Shown in pieces: positions 6,117 through 14,621 of a stretch of DNA of 35,575 nt. The stretch is from DATLAN01 sp035527455 (lineage in GTDB: Bacteria > Planctomycetota > Planctomycetia > Pirellulales > Thermoguttaceae). The notes below the pieces were generated by a model. It did not search any database, had not been told where the DNA came from, and saw only the letters and a program-made list of their open reading frames with translations. The translations under genes and the position numbers were made by a program. Numbering within the stretch: position 1 is the first letter of the stretch; each line of letters opens with the position of its first letter. The stretch covers positions 1-35,575 of the forward strand of contig DATLAN010000646.1 in assembly GCA_035527455.1 (NCBI GenBank). The letters are read 5' to 3'.

Positions 6117-7754
6117 TCAGTACGATTTCACGTACCGTTCGTACTGATAGACGAGTGTTCTTTCCTCGCCGGGTTCCAGCGTCACGGTCCAGCGGATCGA
6201 GCCGGCCCGTTGGAGGAGTTGGAGCTGCGTCGGGTCGACGGAAATGCTGCCTTTCTCCGTCACTTCGGTCGGCTTGCCGGGGATAGGGTTCTCGACGACG
6301 ATCGTCACGCTGCGCTTTTCATAGTTCCGCAGCAGGAGCTTGCCTTCCAAGGTGACCAGGTCGAGATAGACGTGGTCGTCCGGCGTGTGGGCTTTGAACT
6401 TGCGGTCGATCTCTCGCTCGATTTTCTCGTGGGCGACGTTGATGGCCGCGGTCACCGGCAGCTCGCTGTTGCCGCCCTTGGGCGTGTACTTCAACAGGTC
6501 CTCGCTCAACGGCCGGTCGTCGCTCAAGGCCAGGCAGGGGCCGGTCGTCCAGGCCGTGTCGGTGTTGTTGTGCAGCACGAGCAAATGCTCCATGCGCGCC
6601 GGCGGCGACCAGCGGTAGATGTGCGAATAGGTGATCTTCCGCTTGAAGAGCGTGATGATGGCCTTCTCGCCGAGGCGCAGGGTGAGGTCTTCTTTGGTAT
6701 AGACCGTATAGTCGGTCGCCGCCGCGCCGCCGAGCTGGGGAAGATTCCCGAGGGCGCTGCTCAGGTCGCCGCCGTCGGTTGGGACCGACTGCTCGACAAC
6801 GCCGGCGGGCAGATCGAACTGCGGGGCCGTAATGCCGTTGGACACCATGGCCGACCGGTTGGCGATCTGGTTCATAACCGCCTGGGGCGCCACGGCCGCG
6901 CCGATGGTGCGGATCACCTGGCCCACCGCGATCGGGGCCATGTAGTCGGTGTGGACGAAGTGCGGTACGCCGACGACCAGGTGGACGTCCGTGTGGATCA
7001 GGTCTTCCGCCTCGTTGACCAGCGTGCCGCGGAGGCTCAACTCGGCCGTCGTCTCGTCGATGATCTCCAGCGTGTACTCGGGAATCCAGGTGATGCCCTT
7101 GCGGAGATAGGCCATCCCGAGCGTCGATTTCTCGGGCGGCTGGTCCGCTTCGCTGGCCACGTGGATCCTCAGCGGCATTTCGAGAATCTGCATCTTGGCG
7201 ACCCCGTCGAGCGGGACGGCGAAACTGTTGCTGCCGCTGTCGAGCACGACGAACTCGGGGCCGACCGAGATCAGCGTGCCGGCTGCGGTGCGGTCCTGAC
7301 CTTTGTACGTGTAAGTCAACTCGACTTTGAGGTTCTTGCTGGCTTCGAGGCGTGCCCGTTTGGTCTCGGGGTCCTTCGGTGTGTCGAGGCCGTCGAACTC
7401 GACGACTTCACCCGGCCCGGCACCGACGACGTCGACGATCTCTTTCTCGTCGTGTGCGAAGATGGCCAGCGTGCCGAACGCGGCCGGCGGGATGCGCTGG
7501 GCCGCGCACCAGCCGTCGCGAAGCTCGACCTCGCCCTCCCGCATGAAGAAGCCCAGGCCGTTCTTGAACACGGCGACCGACCGGGTGCGAGGTTTCCATA
7601 GGTGCGGGTTGTCGTCGTCCGACGCCGCCGGTTCTTCGGCCGCGACGGCAGCCTGACACGTCAAGAGCGCCAGTGCGAACGCGGTCGCCAGAATCACGGC
7701 CAGTCCGCTCTTCCACTCGACAAGACTTCGGGTACGTTTCGTCGCCGGGGTCAT
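6117..7754 (-). CDS. Exported DUF4139-type protein
   Basis: A 545-residue protein starting at ATG 7754 with a clear AAGGAGA site 7 bp upstream. The N-terminus is an export signal: basic residues, then VILATAFALALLTCQAAVAAEE with likely cleavage after AVA. The rest is beta-rich. It has an N-terminal strand block (SVAVFKNGLGFFMREGEV) and the DUF4139 pattern of repeated W-P-Y/L-type strands (GITWIPEYTLEI, AELSLRGTLVNEAEDL, DVHLVVGVPHFV), closing with the conserved SIRWTVTLEPGEERTLVYQYERYV. Family members are secreted or envelope proteins of unknown mechanism. It is first in a likely operon with the two-component pair, so it may be sensed by, or serve, that signalling system. No catalytic residues can be named. 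Confidence 0.8.
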   Translation of the reverse strand: MTPATKRTRSLVEWKSGLAVILATAFALALLTCQAAVAAEEPAASDDDNPHLWKPRTRSVAVFKNGLGFFMREGEVELRDGWCAAQRIPPAAFGTLAIFAHDEKEIVDVVGAGPGEVVEFDGLDTPKDPETKRARLEASKNLKVELTYTYKGQDRTAAGTLISVGPEFVVLDSGSNSFAVPLDGVAKMQILEMPLRIHVASEADQPPEKSTLGMAYLRKGITWIPEYTLEIIDETTAELSLRGTLVNEAEDLIHTDVHLVVGVPHFVHTDYMAPIAVGQVIRTIGAAVAPQAVMNQIANRSAMVSNGITAPQFDLPAGVVEQSVPTDGGDLSSALGNLPQLGGAAATDYTVYTKEDLTLRLGEKAIITLFKRKITYSHIYRWSPPARMEHLLVLHNNTDTAWTTGPCLALSDDRPLSEDLLKYTPKGGNSELPVTAAINVAHEKIEREIDRKFKAHTPDDHVYLDLVTLEGKLLLRNYEKRSVTIVVENPIPGKPTEVTEKGSISVDPTQLQLLQRAGSIRWTVTLEPGEERTLVYQYERYVKSY

Positions 7755-8072
7755 CGGCAGGTCTCCTTTACGGTGAAAAGGGTAAGCATCATTTCCCGCG
7801 GGCGGCCGTTCCGCCCGACGGTCCTATTCTAGCCGAGAGCCGTCCCCACCGGTGTAACGGGTTTGTAACAATAAAGCCGCGACCGGTGGTCGCGCCGGGT
7901 AGGATCGCCGGGAATCGCGCTTCACCGCCGGGCGCGACCAGAAGGCGCGACCACCGGTCGCGGCTTTTTGGAACAGCCGGGCGCGACCACCGGTCGCGGC
8001 TTTGTACGCTGGACATTGTCGGATCGATCGGGTAGACTTTTGGCAACCTTGGACACTCGGAGGAACTCCATC
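7755..8072. other. Divergent intergenic region with REP-like hairpins
   Basis: A 318-bp gap between divergently transcribed genes must carry both promoters. I could not pick convincing -35/-10 pairs. About 130 bp of it (7873-8003) is occupied by the three hairpin repeats listed separately. The sulfatase ribosome-binding site (CGGAGGA, 8058-8064) lies at the right end. Confidence 0.6.
7873..8003. repeat. Cluster of three REP-like hairpin repeats
   Basis: Three copies of a 24-bp unit lie at 7873-7896 (one orientation), 7944-7967 and 7980-8003 (both opposite). Each contains CGCGACC-ACC-GGTCGCG, a 7-bp stem with a 3-nt loop, followed by GCTTT. A half copy lies near 7931-7941. The copy at 7944 is followed by TTTTT and could end plus-strand transcription. 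All lie upstream of both flanking genes, so they read more like a dispersed repeat than a dedicated terminator. Confidence 0.8.
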
Positions 8073-9611
8073 ATGTTTCGGACCAGACTGCTTCGTCGGG
8101 CGGCGACCGTCGTGCTCGTCGCCTGCTCCTCGGTTTTCTGCGGTACCGCGTCGGTTCCGGCTGCCGAGAAGCTCAACGTGCTGTTCATCGCCGTGGACGA
8201 CCTGCGTCCCGAGGCCGGCTGCTACGGCAACGCCACGATCAAGACGCCCAACATCGACGCCTTGGCCGGCCGCGGCACCGTGTTCCTTCGGGCGTACTGT
8301 CAGCAGGCCGTGTGCAGCCCGTCGCGAACCTCGCTGCTGACCGGACGGCGGCCCGATACGACGAGGGTTTACGACCTGCAGACCCACTTCCGGCTCAACC
8401 TGCCCGACGTGGTCACGCTGCCGCAGTACTTCAAGCAACACGGATATCACGCGCAGGGATTGGGCAAGATTTATCACGGCGGATTGGACGACCCGCCGAG
8501 TTGGACGGTTGGGCACTGGAATCCCTCCGGTCCCGGCTACGGCAAGCCGGAGACGCTGGCCGCCATGGAGCGACTCGGCCGGGAACTGCGGGCCAGGCAC
8601 GGGTCGTCGGCCTCGGAGGTGCTCCAGCGCGATCCGAAGACGGGGGCCGTATTGCGCGTTTCGCCGCCGAAGTACCGCGTTCGCGGCCCGGCCTGGGAAG
8701 ATCCCGACGTGCCCGACAACGCCCTGCCCGACGGGAAGACGGCCGATCGGGCCGTCGAAGTGCTTCGTGAGATCAAGGACCGGCCGTTCTTTCTGGCGGT
8801 GGGATTCTACAAGCCGCACCTGCCGTTCGTGGCCCCGAAGAAGTACTTCGACCTGTATCGCCGGGAAGACTTGAAATTGGCGCCCAATCCGCTGCCGCCG
8901 AAGGACGTGCCGGAAATCGCGTTGCATACGTGGGGCGAGCTGCGCAACTACCTGGGCATTCCCCAAAGCGGTCCGCTTACGGACGCCGTGGCGCTGGATC
9001 TGATCCACGGCTATTACGCTTCGACCAGCTACACCGACGCCCAGATCGGCCGCGTGTTGGACGAACTCGACCGGTTGGGGCTTCGCGAGAAGACGGCCAT
9101 CGTCCTCTGGGGCGATCACGGCTGGCAGTTGGGCGAGCACGGCCTGTGGTGCAAGCACACGAACTTCGAGATCGCCGCCCGCGCGCCGATGATCTTCAGC
9201 GCCCCGGGCCAGAAGAACCCCGGGGCCAAGACGGACGCCCTGGCCGAGTTCGTCGACATTTATCCCACGCTGTGCGAGTTGTGCGGACTGCCGGCCCCCG
9301 AGGGTCTCGAAGGGACCAGCCTCGTTCCCGTCATCAACGGCACGGCGGACGCCGCTTCCTGGAAAACGGCCGCGCTGAGCCAGTATCCGCGCGGCGGGGT
9401 GATGGGCTATTCCATGCGGACCGACCGCTACCGGTACACCGAGTGGGTCCCCCGTGGCGGCGGCGCGCCGGTCGCGCGGGAACTCTACGATCATCACAAT
9501 GATCCTCAGGAAAATGCCAATCTGGCTTCCTTGCCGGAGCACAGGACGTTGGTCGAGCGGCTCAGCGGGCAACTCCATGCGGGGTGGCAAGCCGCGCGGC
9601 CCAAGAAGTGA
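8073..9611 (+). CDS. Secreted sulfatase, iduronate-2-sulfatase-like
   Basis: A 512-residue arylsulfatase-superfamily enzyme. I start it at ATG 8073, which has a Shine-Dalgarno (CGGAGGA) and yields a signal peptide (FRTRLLRRAATVVLVACSS, ending near VPAAE). Family features in order: metal-binding DD at 42-43 (FIAVDDLRPE), the formylglycine motif CSPSR at 81-85, the GKIYHGG segment, GFYKPHLPF, and the metal-site WGDHGWQLGEHG. Cys81 must be converted to formylglycine by an enzyme not encoded here. It hydrolyses sulfate esters, probably on sulfated polysaccharides. The layout (DDLRPE, GKIYH, KPHLPF) resembles iduronate-2-sulfatase-like members common in planctomycetes. It stands alone, with no carbohydrate genes adjacent. 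Exact substrate not readable. Confidence 0.95.
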   Translation: MFRTRLLRRAATVVLVACSSVFCGTASVPAAEKLNVLFIAVDDLRPEAGCYGNATIKTPNIDALAGRGTVFLRAYCQQAVCSPSRTSLLTGRRPDTTRVYDLQTHFRLNLPDVVTLPQYFKQHGYHAQGLGKIYHGGLDDPPSWTVGHWNPSGPGYGKPETLAAMERLGRELRARHGSSASEVLQRDPKTGAVLRVSPPKYRVRGPAWEDPDVPDNALPDGKTADRAVEVLREIKDRPFFLAVGFYKPHLPFVAPKKYFDLYRREDLKLAPNPLPPKDVPEIALHTWGELRNYLGIPQSGPLTDAVALDLIHGYYASTSYTDAQIGRVLDELDRLGLREKTAIVLWGDHGWQLGEHGLWCKHTNFEIAARAPMIFSAPGQKNPGAKTDALAEFVDIYPTLCELCGLPAPEGLEGTSLVPVINGTADAASWKTAALSQYPRGGVMGYSMRTDRYRYTEWVPRGGGAPVARELYDHHNDPQENANLASLPEHRTLVERLSGQLHAGWQAARPKK

Positions 9612-9731
9612 TCGCCATTTGACGGTTCCTTGGTCCGGTGGCACGCCAACCGGCGGCACCATCGAGGGCCGGATGCCCGTTCGTTCTCATTTGCCTGGCC
9701 CGTGCCTGCCCATCAAGAAAACCACCTTTAA

Positions 9732-9743
9732 GTGGTATTCGTA
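9732..9743. repeat. Second copy of the integrase-upstream 12-mer
   Basis: GTGGTATTCGTA, identical to one strand of the palindrome upstream of the truncated integrase (3063-3080). It is flanked here by small dyads (ACCAC...GTGGT twice between 9721 and 9759). It lies in the gap after the sulfatase gene, where no gene was found. Confidence 0.4.
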
Positions 9744-9895
9744 TGGCACCACGGGTGGTCAACCGGAAAAAATGTTGGCATTTTCATTAGCGGTATGATA
9801 GGGTGAATTTATTGTCCTGTCCCCGGCACGTTCGAGGCCCGGGCGGAGCGGAATCGTCGTTGGCGCGATCACCTCTATTCGGCACGATTAGGCCC

Positions 9896-10399
9896 ATGGC
9901 AAGCTATCTGAATGTATCGCTGGTCGGCATGCCGGGCGTGGGCAAGAGCACGGTCGGCGTGTTGCTGGCCAAGAGGCTCGCGTGGGGATTTCTCGACACC
10001 GACGTGATGATCCAGGTGATCGAGGAACGGTCGCTGCGGGATATCATCTACACGGAAGGCCTCGAACGACTCGCCCATATCGAGCAACGGCACGTGTTGG
10101 CTCTGGACCGTCGCGAGTGCGTGATTGCGGCCGGCTGCACGGTGGTTTACGGCCCGGCCGCCATGGAGCACCTCAAGTCGTTGGGGCTGGTCGTTCACCT
10201 CGATTTGCCGCTGTCGATCCTCGAACAGCGGCTGGCCGGCCTGAATGGGCACGGCCCGGTGTTTTCGCCCGGCCAGACGCTTCACGGCATCTATCAACAG
10301 CGCAGTCCACTCTACCGGCACTACGCCGGCGTCGCGGTCGATTGCGCGGACCTCACTCAGGAAGAGATCGTCGACGAGATCGTCAAGTTGATGGGGTAG
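9896..10399 (+). CDS. Shikimate-kinase-like P-loop kinase
   Basis: A 167-residue protein from ATG 9896. It has a Walker A motif (GMPGVGKS, 11-18), DTD at 34-36 and the late signature GQTLHGIYQQRSPLYRHYA (126-144) typical of the shikimate kinase family. Size fits AroK. The substrate pocket looks altered, however. Where close relatives have FLRIE, ATGGS and an Arg in the lid, this protein reads LAHIE (59-63), AAGCT (78-82) and NGHGPVF. The usual shikimate-holding arginines and the GG pair are therefore absent, while Arg136 (RSPLY) remains. It may be a divergent enzyme acting on another substrate, or a non-catalytic paralogue. No other aromatic-pathway gene is adjacent. Confident about the family, not about the reaction. 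Confidence 0.75.
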   Translation: MASYLNVSLVGMPGVGKSTVGVLLAKRLAWGFLDTDVMIQVIEERSLRDIIYTEGLERLAHIEQRHVLALDRRECVIAAGCTVVYGPAAMEHLKSLGLVVHLDLPLSILEQRLAGLNGHGPVFSPGQTLHGIYQQRSPLYRHYAGVAVDCADLTQEEIVDEIVKLMG

Positions 10400-10746
10400 T
10401 TTTCAGTTCTCAGTTCTCAGTTTTCCGTTTTCAGTTCTTGCTCTCAAGGTGTGCAAGTAGGCGCGGACTGCTATTTCGCCCTCTCTTGCGCCCATTCCGC
10501 CGTTCGTCATTCGTCATTCGTCATTCGTCATTAGGCATTCGTCATTAGGCATTCGTCATTCTCCCAATGCCGTTCCCGCCGCGTGCCACCAATCCCCCGG
10601 TCCTCGGCCCGCCCGGCAGTTGCCCGAACGATCGCAATCTGTTACCTTAATGGCTTTGTGGTCATGATTCGGCAACCCCCACGCGGTGTCGAGGGCCTTT
10701 CCCTTTCGGCGGTGCCTTGCCGCCCGCGCACGACGGCACGCTTCCC
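10400..10746. repeat. Intergenic tandem-repeat region
   Basis: 10400-10440 is a run of CAGTTCT/CAGTTTT units starting right at the stop codon of the kinase gene. 10501-10560 is a run of TTCGTCA and TTAGGCA units. Both unit types match the repeats at 5261-5352. The rest of the gap holds no gene and should carry the promoter of the transporter gene at 10747. Confidence 0.75.
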
Positions 10747-11970
10747 ATGGAACGACTGATCAGTTTCTTCGGCCTGTTGACGATGATCGGCCTGGCGTGG
10801 CTGATCTCCGAGAACCGCCGGAAGATGAATTGGCGGCTGATCGTAAGCGGCGTCGTGCTGCAATTCCTGCTGGCGGTGCTGCTGCTGGGTACCCCGATGA
10901 GGGACCATGTGTTCCACGCCGTGGACCATGCCATGACGGGCATCATCGCGTGTTCCGATGAGGGCGCGCGATTCGTATACGGCGAGTTCTTCTACAGCGA
11001 GGGATTCATCGAGGAGTACCACGCTCCTCCGTTCTTCGTGTCCGTCCTGTCGGCGGTGATTTTCTTTTCGTCGCTGACGGCCGTGCTGTTTTATCTGGGC
11101 GTCTTGCAGTGGTTGGTCCGGATCATGGCGCGGGTGATGGTCTGGGTAATGGACGTTTCCGGGGCCGAATCGCTTTGCGCCTCGGCGAACGTGTTCGTCG
11201 GCATGACCACGGCTCCGCTGATGATTCGGCCCTACCTCGACAGTATGACTCGCTCGGAACTGATGGCCATGATGACCGGCGGGATGGCCACGGTGGCCGG
11301 CGGCACGATGGTCGCCTACGTGAGTTTCGGAGCCCAGCCGGGACACCTGATGGTGGCGTCGCTGCTCTCTGCGCCGGCGTCGCTGGTGATCGCCAAGATC
11401 ATGGTTCCGGAGACGGAGGATTCGCCTACCAAAGGCACGGTCAAGGTGGACGTGCCGTGTACCGACGCGAACCTTCTCGATGCCGCTTGCCGAGGCGCCG
11501 CCGACGGCCTGAAACTGGTGCTGAACATCGCCGCGATGCTGATCGCCTTCATCGCCCTGGTCTACTTCATCAACTGGGCTTTGTCGCCTTTGACGGAAAT
11601 CAATGGTGCACCCTTGACGCTCCAACGAATCCTCGGTTGGGTTGGCGCCCCGTTGGCGTGGTTGATGGGCGTCGAGTGGAAAGACGCCCACACGGTAGGA
11701 GTATTGCTCGGGGAGAAGACCGTCTTCAACGAGTTCGTGGCCTTTCGCAACCTGCAGGGGTGCGAAGACCTGTCGGCGCGCTCGCATACGATCGCCACCT
11801 ATGCGCTCTGCGGATTCGCCAACTTCGGCTCGATCGCCGTGATGATCGGCGGCGTCGGCGGCTTGGCGCCCCAGCGGCGCAAGGATTTCGCCCGGTACGG
11901 GTTCCGCTCGATGATCGGCGGGGCGCTGGCCGCCTTCATGACCGCGGCGATTGCAGGGATGCTGATCTAG
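10747..11970 (+). CDS. CNT-family nucleoside transporter
   Basis: A 407-residue membrane protein that I start at ATG 10747, which begins the natural N-terminal membrane segment (ERLISFFGLLTMIGLAWLIS). It has the concentrative nucleoside transporter layout: an N-terminal segment, VSGVVLQFLLAVLLLGTP, then the hallmark regions GAESLCASANVFVGMTTAPL and MMTGGMATVAGGTMVAYVSFG. The C-terminal GEKTVFNEFVAF and CGFANFGSIAVMIGGVGGLAP follow. These Gln/Glu/Asn/Phe-rich re-entrant loops form the nucleoside and cation sites in the family. It imports nucleosides using a proton or sodium gradient across the inner membrane. It stands as a single gene. Which nucleosides it prefers cannot be told. Confidence 0.93.
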   Translation: MERLISFFGLLTMIGLAWLISENRRKMNWRLIVSGVVLQFLLAVLLLGTPMRDHVFHAVDHAMTGIIACSDEGARFVYGEFFYSEGFIEEYHAPPFFVSVLSAVIFFSSLTAVLFYLGVLQWLVRIMARVMVWVMDVSGAESLCASANVFVGMTTAPLMIRPYLDSMTRSELMAMMTGGMATVAGGTMVAYVSFGAQPGHLMVASLLSAPASLVIAKIMVPETEDSPTKGTVKVDVPCTDANLLDAACRGAADGLKLVLNIAAMLIAFIALVYFINWALSPLTEINGAPLTLQRILGWVGAPLAWLMGVEWKDAHTVGVLLGEKTVFNEFVAFRNLQGCEDLSARSHTIATYALCGFANFGSIAVMIGGVGGLAPQRRKDFARYGFRSMIGGALAAFMTAAIAGMLI

Positions 11971-12211
11971 CCCAATCTCGCCACTTTTCGTTTTTCGTCC
12001 ATGAGACGACCACCCGCCCCGCGACCCCGTCTTGCCCGAAAATACTTTGGAAAAAATGAATTCCCGGCTAGAACTGGCAAAGTTGGGCTAGCAACCGATC
12101 GCAGCAAGTCGTCAAAAGGGGGGACGCAGTTCGAGCACCAGCCGTGAAACGGCCGCCGGGAACCGTTACGCGAAAAGTTCTGCGACCGGGACCCCGAAGC
12201 CGGGTAGGAGT

Positions 12212-12949
12212 TCAGCGCCGCAATATGTTCCGGACGCCGAGGCCGAGTATGATCCACAATGCCGCGGCCGCCTCTTTGGCGTCGATCTTCGACGAGCCGC
12301 GCTGGCGGTCGATGAAGGTGATGGGGGTTTCGCCGAAGCGGGCGCCGAGGCGCTTCAGGTGCCAGAGGACTTCTTCCTGGAAAGAGTAGCCGCGGCTGCG
12401 GATGGCGGTGAAATCGAGCTGGGATAATAACGACCTGCGATAACAACGGTACGCGCCGCTGCAGTCTCTGGGCTTCAGGCCCAACAGCCAGCGGGCGTAG
12501 CAGTTCACCCCGCGGCTCATCACGTGACGCCGAAGCGGCCAGCCCTCCACGCCGCCGCCGGGTACGTAGCGGGAGCCGATCATCACGTCGACCGGCGGGC
12601 CGTCCGGCGGGTCCATGCCGGCAATCAGGTCGCCCAGGTAACGCGGCTGGTGGCTGAAGTCGGCGTCCATGTTCAACACGTACCGGTAGCCCTGCTCGAT
12701 CCCGTAACGCATGCCGGCGATCGTGGCCGTGCCCAGCCCGAGCTTGCCCTCGCGGTGCAGGCAATGCACCCGGGCGTCCTCGGCCGCCTTGCGATCGCAC
12801 CAATCGCCCGTGCCGTCCGGCGAGTTGTCGTCGATGACCAACAGATCGACCTCGGGCACCACGCGAAAGATCTCCTCGACCAGGCCCGGCAGGTTCTCCA
12901 ACTCGTTGTAGGTGGCCACGGTCACCAGCGTTTTTTCGGCATTGGACAT
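12212..12949 (-). CDS. Polyprenol-phosphate mannosyltransferase-like GT2
   Basis: A 245-residue glycosyltransferase. I start it at ATG 12949 (MSNAEKTLVTVATYNE), because upstream codons of the open frame run through low-complexity repeat DNA. Family-2 motifs are clear: TVATYNELENLPGLVEEI, LLVIDDNSPDGTGDW, the metal/donor site NMDADFSHQP (DAD) and GSRYVPGGGVEGWPLRRHVMSRG, which is typical of dolichol- or polyprenol-phosphate mannose synthases. It would move a sugar, probably mannose from GDP-mannose, onto a lipid phosphate at the inner face of the membrane for later use in glycans. It has no C-terminal membrane domain, as in the soluble catalytic-only type. It is divergent from the MFS gene. 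Confidence 0.9.
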   Translation of the reverse strand: MSNAEKTLVTVATYNELENLPGLVEEIFRVVPEVDLLVIDDNSPDGTGDWCDRKAAEDARVHCLHREGKLGLGTATIAGMRYGIEQGYRYVLNMDADFSHQPRYLGDLIAGMDPPDGPPVDVMIGSRYVPGGGVEGWPLRRHVMSRGVNCYARWLLGLKPRDCSGAYRCYRRSLLSQLDFTAIRSRGYSFQEEVLWHLKRLGARFGETPITFIDRQRGSSKIDAKEAAAALWIILGLGVRNILRR

Positions 12950-13268
12950 CGGCTGGGGTCCCCCTCTTGCAGACCTGCGGAGTATAAGCAATTGTAGCAT
13001 AGGCGGGGTGAGGGGCGAGGGGTGAGGGGTGAGAGGCGGGGGGAGAGTGGGGAGGGGCGAGGGGCGAGGGAAGAGGGGTGAGGGGCGAGGGATGGTGGGG
13101 GTTGATGTGGAGGACTCTTTGGGAGGGCGACCCCGCCGAACGCAGTCGGCGGGCGTTAGTTTGGATCCTTCAACCACTCTCGACTCACCACTTTCCACTC
13201 TCCACTGCTTGCGTTGTTTGGTGTATACTTGACGGTTTACCCTGCCACTCGCCTTTGATCCTGCCCGT
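12950..13268. repeat. Divergent intergenic region with purine-rich tandem repeat
   Basis: 13003-13100 is an imperfect array of G/A-rich units of about 7-8 bp (GGGGCGA and GGGGTGA types). A second, pyrimidine-rich run (CCACTCT/CCACTTT units) lies about 13171-13205. The strand asymmetry is strong. Both flanking promoters must lie here, but none can be picked out. Confidence 0.75.
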
Positions 13269-14621
13269 ATGATTCGTCCGTCCGGTCCATTGCCTCTCCC
13301 GTCTCTGGTCGGCTGGCCGGCGGATGAACCGGTCTCGGCCCAGCCGTCCAGTGCGTACGGGCGGCCGTTCTGGTTGGCTTACGCGGCGAACATCTTCATG
13401 ATGACGGCCGTGTCGCTGCTGTTTCGCTACGCCGATTTCGTCACCCTGCTGGGCGGAACCGAGTTGCATCTCGGCTGGATCGTGGGCGTGGGCATGGTCG
13501 GCAGCCTGGCCATGCGATTGGCGGTCGGTTCGGGCATCGATCATTACGGTCCCCGGATGATCTGGCTGGGCTCGATCCTGCTCTTCTCTGCGGCCTGCTT
13601 CGCCCATCTGCTGTTGACCACCTGTCACGGCCCGGCGATCTACGCGGCGCGGATCGTCTGGTGCTGTGCGACGGCCGGGTTCTTCGGGGCGATGATGACG
13701 TTCGTCTCCGGCCGGGCCTCGGTGGCTCGGATGGCCGAGATGATCGGCATGTTGGGCACCGCCGGGTTCCTGGGGATGATCCTGGGGACCCAGTTGAGCG
13801 ACTATCTGCTCCAGACCAGGCCGATCGAGCGATGGCAGGTCGAGCGGATGTTCGCCGCCGCCGGGCTGTTGGGACTCGGCTCGGCCGTGTTCGTTTACCT
13901 GGCCACCCGCGGCTGTGCTCACTGCGTGCCGCTGCAACGTTCGTCCCCGCTGGGCGTGCTTCGGCGTCATCGGCCCGGCAAGGTCTTTCTGGTGGGCGTG
14001 GCGATGGGGGTCGGACTGGGTCTGCCGGGTACGTTCCTGGCCCCGTACGTGGCGCAGCGGGGCCTGCCGGGAATCGGCCTGTTCTTCGCCGTCTACGGTC
14101 CGGCGGCCATCGTCACGCGGCTGCTGACCCGGCGGTTGCCCGAGCGGCTGGGCACCACGCCCATGATTCTGGTTGGCATCGCCGCGCTGAGTATCAGCCA
14201 ATTGCTGTTCCTGCTGGTCGATGCCGAGTGGTGGCTGATTCTGCCCGGCGTCGCTTTTGGCATCGCCCATGCGGTGCTGTTCCCGTCGATCGTCGCGGCC
14301 GGGAGCCGATCCTTCCCGCCGCAACACCGGGGATTGGGCACCACGGTGATGCTCTCCACCTGGGACCTCGGCACGCTGGTCGGGGCGCCGACGGCCGGCG
14401 TCATCCTGGAATTCAGCTCGAGGGTAGGATTGCCGTCCTATCCGATTTTGTTCATCTGGGTGGCGGTCCTGCTGGGCACGGTGGGACTTTTCTTCGGCCT
14501 GAGCGAGCGCCGGACCGGCCGGGCGATACGCTACGGCATGATGGAAGCCCCGGCGGATTGCTCCTCGACGTCGCGGATCTCCAGCAGCGAATGCGTCACC
14601 AAGGCGCCGTCTTCGAAGTAG
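13269..14621 (+). CDS. MFS transporter
   Basis: A 450-residue protein with about 12 hydrophobic segments. The first is FWLAYAANIFMMTAVSLLF, after a proline-rich N-terminus. The loop after segment 2 (GSGIDHYGPRMIW) is the major facilitator motif A (G-x-x-x-D-R/H-x-G-x-R). The second half starts near VFLVGVAMGVGLGLPGTFLAPYVA. The substrate is not evident; the pattern fits a drug- or sugar-type efflux or uptake permease. The last 30 codons (GMMEAPADCSSTSRISS onward) are polar, do not look like transporter sequence, and lie antisense to the end of the neighbouring exported-protein gene. The start ATG 13269 lacks a strong ribosome-binding site. No operon partner. Confidence 0.87.
   Translation: MIRPSGPLPLPSLVGWPADEPVSAQPSSAYGRPFWLAYAANIFMMTAVSLLFRYADFVTLLGGTELHLGWIVGVGMVGSLAMRLAVGSGIDHYGPRMIWLGSILLFSAACFAHLLLTTCHGPAIYAARIVWCCATAGFFGAMMTFVSGRASVARMAEMIGMLGTAGFLGMILGTQLSDYLLQTRPIERWQVERMFAAAGLLGLGSAVFVYLATRGCAHCVPLQRSSPLGVLRRHRPGKVFLVGVAMGVGLGLPGTFLAPYVAQRGLPGIGLFFAVYGPAAIVTRLLTRRLPERLGTTPMILVGIAALSISQLLFLLVDAEWWLILPGVAFGIAHAVLFPSIVAAGSRSFPPQHRGLGTTVMLSTWDLGTLVGAPTAGVILEFSSRVGLPSYPILFIWVAVLLGTVGLFFGLSERRTGRAIRYGMMEAPADCSSTSRISSSECVTKAPSSK

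Noticed and set aside
7944..7971. Rho-independent terminator
   Set aside because: The hairpin followed by TTTTT fits, but it lies upstream of both adjacent genes and belongs to a three-copy repeat cluster.
7824..9662. Open frame of about 612 codons antisense to the sulfatase
   Set aside because: No domain, no start signal and shadow composition. The sulfatase on the other strand has all catalytic motifs.
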